NCBI GenBank assembly: GCA_022842085.1
Contig: JALHQF010000005.1
Location: forward strand, 1-13,385
Direction: 5' to 3'
DNA: 13,385 nucleotides
Origin: Patescibacteria group bacterium
GTDB lineage: Bacteria; Patescibacteriota; UBA1384; CAILIB01
Part shown: piece after piece, positions 1-4,352 of the stretch
How the letters are laid out: each line of letters opens with the position of its first letter
Position numbering within the stretch: the first letter of the stretch is position 1
The notes under the pieces: model-generated
Database searches by the model: none
Told to the model about the DNA's origin: nothing
What the model saw: only the letters and a program-made list of their open reading frames with translations
Translations under genes and position numbers: made by a program

Positions 1-329
1 TAGTGGTACCCATCAAGGTAGGAGGTACAGGAGCTTGCGTTGCGGTTTGCTGGCGCTTTATCCTTTGGCACCTCTCCTGTTTCAAGGGTGCCACGATCGA
101 AGAAGCTTAGGGGAAGCTGGTGGGCGCAACCACTTGAAGGTGGGTACTGTCGGCTCACGGTTGCGCCGCGCTCCAGTGAGCTTGCGATGGTGTTCACGTC
201 GCTAATGCGCTCAGCGTCTCGTCCGGCCCGGCGAGCATTCATAAATCCGCTCGTCGCGAGCAGCGCAAGGATGGTTAAGATAATAACCGTGGTAAGCAGC
301 TCAGGGATAGTGAAGCCGCGGCGAGTCAC
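1..329 (-). CDS. Type IV prepilin-like protein (partial, 3' end outside window)
   Basis: This minus-strand frame is open for 109 codons from a GTG at 329 to the window edge. The predicted N-terminus is MTRRGFTIPELL, a class III/prepilin-peptidase signal: short basic leader, cleavage after G5, F at mature +1 and E at mature +5, then a hydrophobic helix (about residues 11-28). The following segment RRAGRDAERISDVNTIASSLE resembles the alpha-helical spine of GspG/PilA-type pseudopilins. The GTG overlaps the TGA stop of the upstream prepilin (GTGA), so the two are probably translationally coupled. The role would be a subunit of a type IV pilus, competence or type II-like pseudopilus, processed by PilD at the inner membrane. 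Two Cys residues in the visible globular part could form a disulfide. Which machine it serves cannot be told from the window. The GTG is chosen because it puts the RGF motif at the usual distance from the start. Confidence 0.85.
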   Translation of the reverse strand, partial: MTRRGFTIPELLTTVIILTILALLATSGFMNARRAGRDAERISDVNTIASSLERGATVSRQYPPSSGCAHQLPLSFFDRGTLETGEVPKDKAPANRNASSCTSYLDGYH

Positions 330-1060
330 TTTCGGATCATGAATACCCGCCTGTCTGGCTGGGTGATCACCAGGGGTACTGATGGTCCTCCATTGAGGCC
401 AGGAAGCCTGGGACCAAAATTGAGTGAGCCCGTCGCGCTGCCTTCGGCAGTATCTGTCTGCTCAAGGCGAGCGTAGATGGCGTACCCACCTTCGAGATGG
501 CGGTAGATGTAGGTCTGTGCCTGGTTGTTTTTCAGCACGTCAGCTGCTGCGAATGCTGCACCAGTTGGTAGGGGGTTCTGGGTGCCGTTCTGATCCAGGT
601 ACCTCCGCTCAAAGGGGATTGGGTTGAGGAACTCAGCCATTCCAGGGATCCAGTTTGGGAACGCAGCAAACTGTGCACTCGTGTGAGGGTTTGATGCACT
701 CAGTACCCCTGGCCGACTAGAGTGACTGCAGGCGGAAAAGGGTGCAGCAGTTGCGTCGCGTGTCGTAGGGAACGAGTAGTACGCGATGTTGCTGTAGGTG
801 CTAGATGAGTCGATGGAGAAGCATCCTTCCCAACCGGCATTGGTAGCCCCTGCGGCTGGGGCAGAAATGCCTGGGAAGCGCTGGTAAACTCGGTAGTGGC
901 TCTCAACGGCGCTAGCAATAGCCGCTACATCAGCTTTTCGCCGGTTGTCGCGGCTCGCTCGCTGCGCCGACGTATAGGAAGAACTGGCTACAGCAACCAG
1001 TAGGCCGATAATAACAATCGAAACGAGAAGCTCGATGAGGGTGAAACCACGAGATCGCAT
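326..1060 (-). CDS. Type IV prepilin / type II pseudopilin-like protein
   Basis: A 244-aa protein beginning MRSRGFTLIELLVSIVIIG. It has a textbook prepilin N-terminus: basic leader, cleavage after G5, E at mature position +5, and a single TM/spine helix to about residue 25. Next comes the QRASRDNRRKADVAAIASAV segment typical of GspG/PilA-like pseudopilins, then a globular domain with few recognisable features. ATG at 1060 is preferred over the TTG at 1075 because it gives the normal 5-residue leader and lies 6 nt after a TACACT -10-like element. There is no Shine-Dalgarno sequence. It ends in TGA at 326-328, overlapping the GTG of the next prepilin, so the pair forms an operon. A role as a pilus or competence pseudopilin is inferred from family membership; no assembly ATPase or prepilin peptidase is in the window. 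This is the only TGA-terminated gene seen here. Confidence 0.9.
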   Translation of the reverse strand: MRSRGFTLIELLVSIVIIGLLVAVASSSYTSAQRASRDNRRKADVAAIASAVESHYRVYQRFPGISAPAAGATNAGWEGCFSIDSSSTYSNIAYYSFPTTRDATAAPFSACSHSSRPGVLSASNPHTSAQFAAFPNWIPGMAEFLNPIPFERRYLDQNGTQNPLPTGAAFAAADVLKNNQAQTYIYRHLEGGYAIYARLEQTDTAEGSATGSLNFGPRLPGLNGGPSVPLVITQPDRRVFMIRK

Positions 1061-1072
1061 ACGCGTAGTGTA
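1061..1072 (-). promoter_or_regulatory. -10 element of candidate leaderless promoter for prepilin operon
   Basis: On the minus strand TACACT (1072-1067) is followed by 6 nt (ACGCGT) and then the ATG at 1060. A start site 7 nt after the hexamer would be the A of the ATG, giving a leaderless mRNA. No convincing -35 lies 16-19 nt upstream. The same spacing recurs before the genes at 2538, 8846 and 11130, which is the main support. Confidence 0.45.
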
Positions 1073-1081
1073 CAACGCGGC

Positions 1082-1110
1082 TTGCGTGAAAGGGAAACTC
1101 TACTTACGCT
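1082..1110 (+). promoter_or_regulatory. Candidate sigma70-type promoter for the 71-aa gene
   Basis: TTGCGT (1082-1087), a 17-bp spacer, then TACGCT (1105-1110). Each hexamer matches part of the TTGACA/TATAAT consensus. The predicted start near 1117 coincides with the first base of the hairpin at 1117-1149, so the transcript would begin with a stem-loop. It is divergent from the prepilin promoter. Confidence 0.35.
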
Positions 1111-1116
1111 TACCCT

Positions 1117-1149
1117 TGGTGCAGGAAAGGGTTTTCCAGCTCTGCACCA
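1117..1149 (+). repeat. Perfect inverted repeat, 5' leader hairpin
   Basis: TGGTGCAG (1117-1124) and CTGCACCA (1142-1149) are exact complements. The 17-nt interior contains a further GGAAA/TTTCC complementarity. No T-run follows on either strand, so it is not a classical terminator. It could be a 5'-UTR hairpin of the downstream 71-aa gene or a protein-binding dyad in the divergent intergenic region. Confidence 0.55.
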
Positions 1150-1223
1150 CGAGAGCATCCATTAACAATGGTTAGAAGAGAAAGGGGACACGCTCGCGGT
1201 TTCTGGAAACGGAAAACGAGAGC

Positions 1224-1439
1224 ATGAAACCAGAAGAGAGAAACGAGGATAGGCTAAGCCCTGTTGAAGCCGCACTTGCAGTTATCATTGCTACAGAAGC
1301 TTCCACTTTCCTGACGAAAGAAGGAGCCCAAGAGATAGATGAAAGCATGCGCGATCCAGTGTTTGCCTCACAGTTCATTTCGGCACTTGAAGAGGCCGGC
1401 TATGAACAGATTGCCTACGGCTACAAGCTAATGCAGTAG
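1224..1439 (+). CDS. Hypothetical small acidic protein (71 aa)
   Basis: A 71-aa frame (MKPEERNEDRLSPVEAALAV...) that I do not recognise. It is acidic, with no signal peptide and no convincing TM helix. Two predicted amphipathic helices (about residues 12-30 and 40-58) are separated by the segment TKEGAQEIDESMRDP. Amino-acid composition looks like that of a real soluble protein and is better balanced than the opposing minus-strand frame. It has an upstream promoter-like sequence, a leader hairpin, and a terminator far downstream (1678-1706), consistent with an independent transcription unit. No Shine-Dalgarno is evident; GAGAG lies 2 nt before the ATG, too close to be useful. Codon choice is somewhat more A/T-rich than in neighbouring genes. 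Function unknown; a spurious ORF is possible but less likely. Confidence 0.6.
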   Translation: MKPEERNEDRLSPVEAALAVIIATEASTFLTKEGAQEIDESMRDPVFASQFISALEEAGYEQIAYGYKLMQ

Positions 1440-1677
1440 GCCACCTCACTCCCGGCGCAAGCCCTCGGCAAGCACGCTCCTCAGCTCTCAGTGTGCGGAT
1501 CCGAGCAAGGCCTCATTGAGTCTGCGCAAGTATGTGTAGAAACCCTGTTCGAACAGCATTCTCGAACGGATCAAGTTTTCTTGTGTGTTCTCCAGTTGAC
1601 GTGTCCTGGACACATGTTGCCCTAGGCAACCTCGGTACTTGGCTTACCTCGATAGGTGCAGTGAAACCATAACCAGC
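1440..1677 (+). other. Dyad-rich non-coding stretch, possible 3' UTR or ncRNA
   Basis: There is no convincing gene between the 71-aa stop and the terminator. The stretch holds four short perfect dyads within 90 nt: CTGTTCGAACAG (1545-1556), CAAG-TTTT-CTTG (1572-1583), GTGTCC-T-GGACAC (1601-1613) and GTTGCC-CTA-GGCAAC (1616-1630). Because a plus-strand terminator follows, it is probably transcribed on the plus strand as a long 3' UTR or a separate RNA. I could not match it to RNase P, SRP, tmRNA or 6S consensus elements. Confidence 0.35.
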
Positions 1678-1708
1678 GTGGGGCCGTAGAGGCGGGCCCA
1701 CTTTTTCT
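1678..1708 (+). terminator. Rho-independent terminator (plus strand)
   Basis: GTGGGGCCG (1678-1686) pairs with CGGGCCCAC (1693-1701) with one G-G mismatch and a 6-nt loop, followed by TTTTT (1702-1706). It would end transcripts from the 71-aa gene region before they run antisense into the tRNA operon. Confidence 0.7.
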
Positions 1709-1741
1709 GTGCCTGCAGCAAGCGTTGCTCCTGATTAAACG

Positions 1742-1777
1742 AAACTATCTCCTCCCTTTTTGGGGAGGAGATAGTTT
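1742..1777 (-). terminator. Terminator hairpin of the tRNA-secG operon
   Basis: A perfect 15-bp stem, 1742-1756 with 1763-1777, around a 6-nt loop. On the minus strand it starts at the last base of the tRNA-Val CCA end, and its T-rich 3' arm (ATAGTTT) runs into CGTTTAAT. It marks the end of the minus-strand operon. The layout, a hairpin beginning right at the CCA, is the same as after tRNA-Asn at 11039. Confidence 0.75.
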
Positions 1778-1852
1778 GGTGGGTCGTAAGGGACTCGAAC
1801 CCCTGACACCCTCGGTGTAAACGAGGTGCTCTACCAACTGAGCTAACGACCC
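1777..1852 (-). tRNA. tRNA-Val(UAC)
   Basis: A complete 76-nt cloverleaf with encoded CCA: acceptor GGGTCGT pairs with ACGACCC, D-arm GCTC/GAGC, anticodon stem CCTCG/CGAGG with loop TTTACAC (anticodon TAC), T-arm AGGGG-TTCGAGT-CCCTT, discriminator A. It is the last gene of the minus-strand tRNA-secG operon, 23 nt after tRNA-Phe. Confidence 0.96.
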
Positions 1853-1875
1853 GCACGTACTCTTATAGCAGATTC

Positions 1876-1950
1876 TGGTGCCGGAGGTCAGAATCGAACT
1901 GACGACACGTGGTTCTTCAGACCACTGCTCTACCACTGAGCTACTCCGGC
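1876..1950 (-). tRNA. tRNA-Phe(GAA)
   Basis: A complete 75-nt cloverleaf with encoded CCA: acceptor GCCGGAG/CTCCGGC, D-arm GCTC/GAGC, anticodon stem GTGGT/ACCAC with loop CTGAAGA (anticodon GAA), T-arm GTCAG-TTCGATT-CTGAC, discriminator A. Its first base directly follows the CCA of tRNA-Leu with no spacer. Confidence 0.96.
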
Positions 1951-2036
1951 TGGTACCGGGAAGAGGACTCGAACCTCCATGGTGTTGCCACCACTTGAAC
2001 CTGAATCAAGCGCGTCTACCATTCCGCCATCCCGGC
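1951..2036 (-). tRNA. tRNA-Leu(CAG)
   Basis: An 86-nt class II tRNA with encoded CCA. Anticodon stem CTTGA/TCAAG with loop TTCAGGT gives anticodon CAG. A long variable arm (TGGTG-GCAA-CACCA) confirms class II, and the T-arm carries TTCGAGT. The acceptor is GCCGGGA against TCCCGGT, so the first pair is G1-U72, where bacterial tRNA-Leu normally has a Watson-Crick pair. The discriminator is A73, as required for LeuRS. It lies 16 nt after the secG stop and abuts tRNA-Phe. Confidence 0.95.
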
Positions 2037-2052
2037 GTCTCACTTCAAGTTG

Positions 2053-2271
2053 TTAGACCGACTGCAGAAGCTGGAGGATGGTCAGACCGGCGAATACGGC
2101 ACCAAGAACGTAGGTCAGAACGTGGAGAAACTTTTCTGCGCCACGGCGGGTAACGTACACGTCGGTCGTTCCTCCAAAAGCGTCACCAAGTCCACTTCCC
2201 TTTTGCTGTAGAAGAATGGCCACAACAAGCAAGATGCTTATAACGAGCTGGACAATCTGGAGAGGTTGCAT
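2053..2271 (-). CDS. secG: Preprotein translocase subunit SecG
   Basis: A 72-aa protein with SecG architecture: TM1 at about residues 4-22 (VQLVISILLVVAILLQ), a conserved cytoplasmic loop with QQKGSGLGDAFGG and RRGAEK, and TM2 at about 47-67. SecG is the auxiliary subunit of the SecYEG channel that assists SecA-driven export. The length is normal for the shorter bacterial forms. ATG at 2271 is chosen because the longer frame upstream would translate the tRNA-Cys gene. There is no Shine-Dalgarno: only 5 nt separate the ATG from the CCA end of tRNA-Cys, so 3' maturation of that tRNA would leave a nearly leaderless mRNA. It is flanked on both sides by tRNA genes on the same strand and is probably cotranscribed with them. 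Confidence 0.95.
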   Translation of the reverse strand: MQPLQIVQLVISILLVVAILLQQKGSGLGDAFGGTTDVYVTRRGAEKFLHVLTYVLGAVFAGLTILQLLQSV

Positions 2272-2276
2272 GGAGT

Positions 2277-2351
<75 letters not shown>

Positions 2352-2384
2352 GGCGGCTCGGCTGCTTGAAGTGCGACCAGTTCC

Positions 2385-2458
2385 TGGAGCGGGTAACGGG
2401 AATCGAACCCGTTTCTCCACCATGGCAAGGTGATGTAATACCAGTATACGATACCCGC
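2385..2458 (-). tRNA. tRNA-Gly(GCC)
   Basis: A complete 74-nt cloverleaf with encoded CCA: acceptor GCGGGTA/TACCCGC, D-stem GTA/TAC, anticodon stem TCACC/GGTGG with loop TTGCCAT (anticodon GCC), T-arm ACGGG-TTCGATT-CCCGT, discriminator U73 as usual for bacterial tRNA-Gly. It is the first gene of the minus-strand tRNA-secG operon. Confidence 0.95.
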
Positions 2459-2480
2459 TTACAGGAACCGGCGCAGGCGT

Positions 2481-2509
2481 ACGGTAGCGAAGCTAGGGCG
2501 AGTTGTCTA
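2481..2509 (-). promoter_or_regulatory. Promoter of the tRNA-secG operon
   Basis: On the minus strand TAGACA (2509-2504), a 17-bp spacer, then TACCGT (2486-2481). The predicted start near 2474 is about 16 nt before tRNA-Gly. Its -35 overlaps the -35 of the divergent plus-strand promoter at 2503-2508. Confidence 0.55.
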
Positions 2510-2531
2510 GGTGGATGCTTACCGCTAGCAT
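2503..2531 (+). promoter_or_regulatory. Promoter of the 56-aa gene, probably leaderless
   Basis: TTGTCT (2503-2508), a 17-bp spacer, and TAGCAT (2526-2531), followed by exactly 6 nt and the ATG at 2538. The transcript would therefore start at or next to the start codon. Confidence 0.5.
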
Positions 2532-2537
2532 GGCCGC

Positions 2538-2708
2538 ATGGCTCAGGTAGACCTCAAAACAGCAGATGCAGCTATTCCGGGGGACGTGCGTCGATCACTC
2601 GTCGTTGCCGGTGTGTGCATAGCGCTGGTTGTGGTTATCTGGCAGTTCCCTGCTGAGTGGACATTGCGGCTTGGGGAGCAACTTTCTACCTGGATGCGCC
2701 TCGGCTAG
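2538..2708 (+). CDS. Small single-pass membrane protein (56 aa), unknown function
   Basis: A 56-aa frame: MAQVDLKTADAAIPGDVRR, then a hydrophobic helix (about residues 20-37, LVVAGVCIALVVVIWQF), then an amphipathic C-terminal tail with several Trp and Arg. Basic residues before the helix suggest the N-terminus stays in the cytoplasm. Support comes from a promoter-like TTGTCT-N17-TAGCAT placed so that transcription begins at the ATG, and from a clean fit between tRNA-Gly and the next promoter at 2722. No Shine-Dalgarno is present. It ends 13 nt before the -35 of the next gene. I recognise no family. Short length leaves room for a chance ORF, but composition and promoter spacing argue for a real gene. 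Confidence 0.6.
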   Translation: MAQVDLKTADAAIPGDVRRSLVVAGVCIALVVVIWQFPAEWTLRLGEQLSTWMRLG

Positions 2709-2721
2709 TTCGGGGCAGTTC

Positions 2722-2750
2722 TTGACATTTTAGCTAATTTCAGCGATACT
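2722..2750 (+). promoter_or_regulatory. Strong sigma70-type promoter for the 61-aa gene
   Basis: TTGACA (2722-2727, perfect consensus), a 17-bp spacer, then GATACT (2745-2750). This is the closest match to the housekeeping promoter consensus in the window. Transcription would start near 2757, leaving an A-rich leader of about 55 nt. Confidence 0.8.
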
Positions 2751-2797
2751 AGTGCTATCGGGAAATCAAAAACAAAGTCCCCGAAAATAAAAACCCT

Positions 2798-2809
2798 AAC
2801 AAATTTGTT
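2798..2809 (+). repeat. Palindrome next to the 61-aa start codon
   Basis: AACAAATTTGTT is a perfect 12-bp palindrome ending 2 nt before the ATG at 2812, occupying the place where a Shine-Dalgarno would be. It could be a regulatory dyad or simply an unstructured A/U-rich initiation region. Confidence 0.6.
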
Positions 2810-2811
2810 CT

Positions 2812-2997
2812 ATGGAAACCCAGACTCCTGCTGCTACCCCTTCAGCTGAGCAGCACCCAATGCAGAAGAGCATCCGTCTCGTGTCTACGAAGGACGTAAA
2901 CTACGATAACCTTTCGTACTTCGAGGCCGCAGCGATGACCATGGCTCTTGTGCTTGCAGTAACCATTGGTGTTCTGCAGGGTAGCGTAGTCGCCTAA
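2812..2997 (+). CDS. Small C-terminally anchored membrane protein (61 aa), unknown function
   Basis: A 61-aa protein with a polar, Pro/Gln-rich N-terminus (METQTPAATPSAEQHP), a middle segment with RLVSTKDVNYDNLSYFE, and one hydrophobic helix at about residues 39-59 reaching almost to the C-terminus. This suggests a tail-anchored or small single-pass inner-membrane protein. It has the best promoter in the window and a strong terminator just after its stop, so it is a monocistronic and probably highly expressed unit. The A/U-rich leader lacks a Shine-Dalgarno. I do not recognise the family. An abundant structural or assembly peptide would fit the expression signals, but that is inference only. 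Confidence 0.75.
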   Translation: METQTPAATPSAEQHPMQKSIRLVSTKDVNYDNLSYFEAAAMTMALVLAVTIGVLQGSVVA

Positions 2998-3010
2998 GCG
3001 TACGCTTTTG

Positions 3011-3042
3011 AGAGAACAGCCGCCCGTGAGGGCGGTTTTCTC
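3011..3042 (+). terminator. Rho-independent terminator of the 61-aa gene
   Basis: CCGCCC (3020-3025), loop GTGA, GGGCGG (3030-3035), then TTTTCTC. Outer A/T-rich pairing of GAGAA with TTCTC extends the stem. Confidence 0.9.
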
Positions 3043-3187
3043 GTTGCGCTGCGGAGCAACTCGTGTAAGCCTGGTAGAGATGAATGTCCTTCATCTCGAG
3101 AGCTGCAGCTAGGCGTGAGACGCTATCAGGGCTGAGAACAGTATCGACAGCTACAGAAACGTAGGCCAGGATGGCTGAACAACTCAC
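3043..3187 (+). ncRNA. Candidate structured non-coding RNA between two terminators
   Basis: About 145 nt without a convincing gene, lying after one plus-strand terminator and ending in another, so it may be a separate transcript. Visible structure: a perfect 8-bp hairpin GAGATGAA-TGTCC-TTCATCTC (about 3077-3097), the palindrome AGCTGCAGCT (3101-3110), a small GCGT-GAG-ACGC hairpin (about 3113-3123), and a possible closing helix CCTGGT (3071-3076) with GCCAGG (about 3165-3170). No clear -10 was found. It does not match the SRP, RNase P or tmRNA motifs I can recall. Read-through of the first terminator is the alternative. Confidence 0.35.
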
Positions 3188-3207
3188 GGCCCCTCTCGGG
3201 GCCTTTT
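3188..3207 (+). terminator. Rho-independent terminator (plus strand)
   Basis: GGCCCC (3188-3193), loop TCTC, GGGGCC (3198-3203), TTTT (3204-3207). The T-run lies on the plus-strand side only, so it does not serve ychF, whose stop codon is 3 nt away on the other strand. It ends the non-coding stretch upstream. Confidence 0.85.
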
Positions 3208-3209
3208 CG

Positions 3210-4310
3210 TTAGACGTTAAATCGGAAGTGGAGTACGTCACCATCCTTGACGATGTACTCTTTACCTTCGCTGCGAAGCTTGCCAGCGGCCTTGGCGCCC
3301 TCTTCGCCGTTGCCAGCTACGTAGTCTGCGTAGGCAATGGTTTCGGCACGGATGAAGCCCTTTGTGAAGTCGGTATGAATTACACCAGCCGCCTCAGGTG
3401 CGGTAGTGCCAATGGGAATGGTCCAGGCGCGCACCTCCTGCTTGCCGGCAGTGAAGTAGGTTTGTAAGCCAAGCAGTTGGTAGCTGGCTTGAATGAGTCG
3501 CTCGAGACCGGAGTGTTCGAGCCCATACTCAGCGAGGAACACCTGCTGCTCTTCAGGGTCAAGTAGGCGCAGCTCAGCTTCAAGCTTGGCACTAATGACT
3601 ACTACGTGGGCTGCGTCTGCCACAGGCAGTCCAAAGCGGGCCACGGCTTGCTCGGGGGAGAGGGTTGCGTCTGCTTCTGCAACGTTGGCAATTACGAGGA
3701 AGGGTTTTGCCGTGAGTAGTTGCAGTTCACGGAGAACTGCTGCGGCCGCAGGGTTCTTCGCGGGTACTGCGTAGGCGGGTGATCCGGCGTCTAGAGCCGC
3801 AATCAGGGCCTCTGCATAGGCAAGCATTTCCCCTGCTTCACCCCCCTGTTTAGCGGCTCTTCGGTACCGTTCGAGTGCCTTGGTAACGGTAGCAAGGTCA
3901 GCAAGGGCAAGTTCAAGCTGAACAGTGGCAAGATCAGCGGATGGGTTTACCGCACCATTCACGTGGATGATGTCGGGATTTTCAAAACACCGAACCACAA
4001 AAGCAATAGCGGCGGTCTCGCGAATGTGTGCCAAAAACTGGTTACCAAGACCCTCGCCTTTGGATGCGCCCGAGATGATCCCAGCAATATCAACGAACTC
4101 CACAACCGCGGGCACAACCCGATCAGGGTTCACGATCCCCACAAGTCCTTCAATGCGCTTGTCCGGTACCGGTACGAGCCCTGTGTTGGGTTCGATCGTG
4201 CAGAACGGATAGTTGCTCGCCTCGGCCTGGTTGCCAGAAACGAGGGCGTTGAAGAGGGTTGACTTGCCGACGTTTGGGAGGCCGACAATTCCGATAGAGA
4301 GGTTGGGCAT
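3210..4310 (-). CDS. ychF: Ribosome-binding ATPase YchF (OLA1/Obg family)
   Basis: A 366-aa protein of normal YchF length. Motifs: P-loop GLPNVGKS (residues 10-17), G3 DIAGI (74-78) followed by the conserved SGASKGEGLGN, NVAE (209-212) in place of the GTPase NKxD, and a C-terminal TGS domain (about 282-366) ending DGDVLHFRFNV. The NxxE motif is the family signature that favours ATP over GTP. YchF is a cytoplasmic ATPase that associates with ribosomes and is linked to translation quality control and stress response. ATG at 4310 gives the canonical N-terminus. There is no Shine-Dalgarno; TACCGT ends 8 nt before the ATG, so the leader would be 0-2 nt. It is divergent from ftsK across 42 bp. Confidence 0.97.
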   Translation of the reverse strand: MPNLSIGIVGLPNVGKSTLFNALVSGNQAEASNYPFCTIEPNTGLVPVPDKRIEGLVGIVNPDRVVPAVVEFVDIAGIISGASKGEGLGNQFLAHIRETAAIAFVVRCFENPDIIHVNGAVNPSADLATVQLELALADLATVTKALERYRRAAKQGGEAGEMLAYAEALIAALDAGSPAYAVPAKNPAAAAVLRELQLLTAKPFLVIANVAEADATLSPEQAVARFGLPVADAAHVVVISAKLEAELRLLDPEEQQVFLAEYGLEHSGLERLIQASYQLLGLQTYFTAGKQEVRAWTIPIGTTAPEAAGVIHTDFTKGFIRAETIAYADYVAGNGEEGAKAAGKLRSEGKEYIVKDGDVLHFRFNV

Positions 4311-4352
4311 GCGGCGACACGGTACCAGAAGCGTGGTAGCCTTACGAGGTAT
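4311..4352. promoter_or_regulatory. Divergent ychF / ftsK promoter region
   Basis: All control sequences for both genes must fit into 42 bp or extend into the coding sequences. For ftsK: GCGACA (4314-4319), 17 bp, TAGCCT (4337-4342), 10 nt, ATG. For ychF: a TACCGT -10-like element on the minus strand (4324-4319), 8 nt before the ATG, with only a weak -35 (TCGTAA). The ychF -10 and the ftsK -35 overlap by one base, so the two promoters may interfere. Confidence 0.4.

Noticed and set aside
1172..1378. 68-codon minus-strand frame opposite the 71-aa gene
   Set aside because: Ser/Phe-rich shadow frame; the plus-strand reading has better composition and flanking signals.
1545..1556. CTGTTCGAACAG as a LexA/SOS box
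   Set aside because: Half-sites resemble CTGT/ACAG, but spacing is 4 nt rather than the 8 nt of the E. coli box, and no SOS gene is adjacent.
1513..1701. 62-codon minus-strand frame in the dyad-rich stretch
   Set aside because: No start signal, no family resemblance, and it overlaps the plus-strand terminator; a chance frame seems more likely.
1644..1936. Minus-strand frames through tRNA-Val and tRNA-Phe
   Set aside because: The peptide motifs (such as SVGRAPRLHRGCQGFES) are the usual false translation of tRNA genes.
2366..2656. 96-codon plus-strand frame across tRNA-Gly
   Set aside because: It translates the antisense of a tRNA gene and overlaps the 56-aa gene in another frame.
2885..3244. 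119-codon minus-strand open frame covering the 61-aa gene, two terminators and the ychF end
   Set aside because: It runs antisense through a well-supported gene and both hairpins, has low-quality composition and no promoter; treated as chance.
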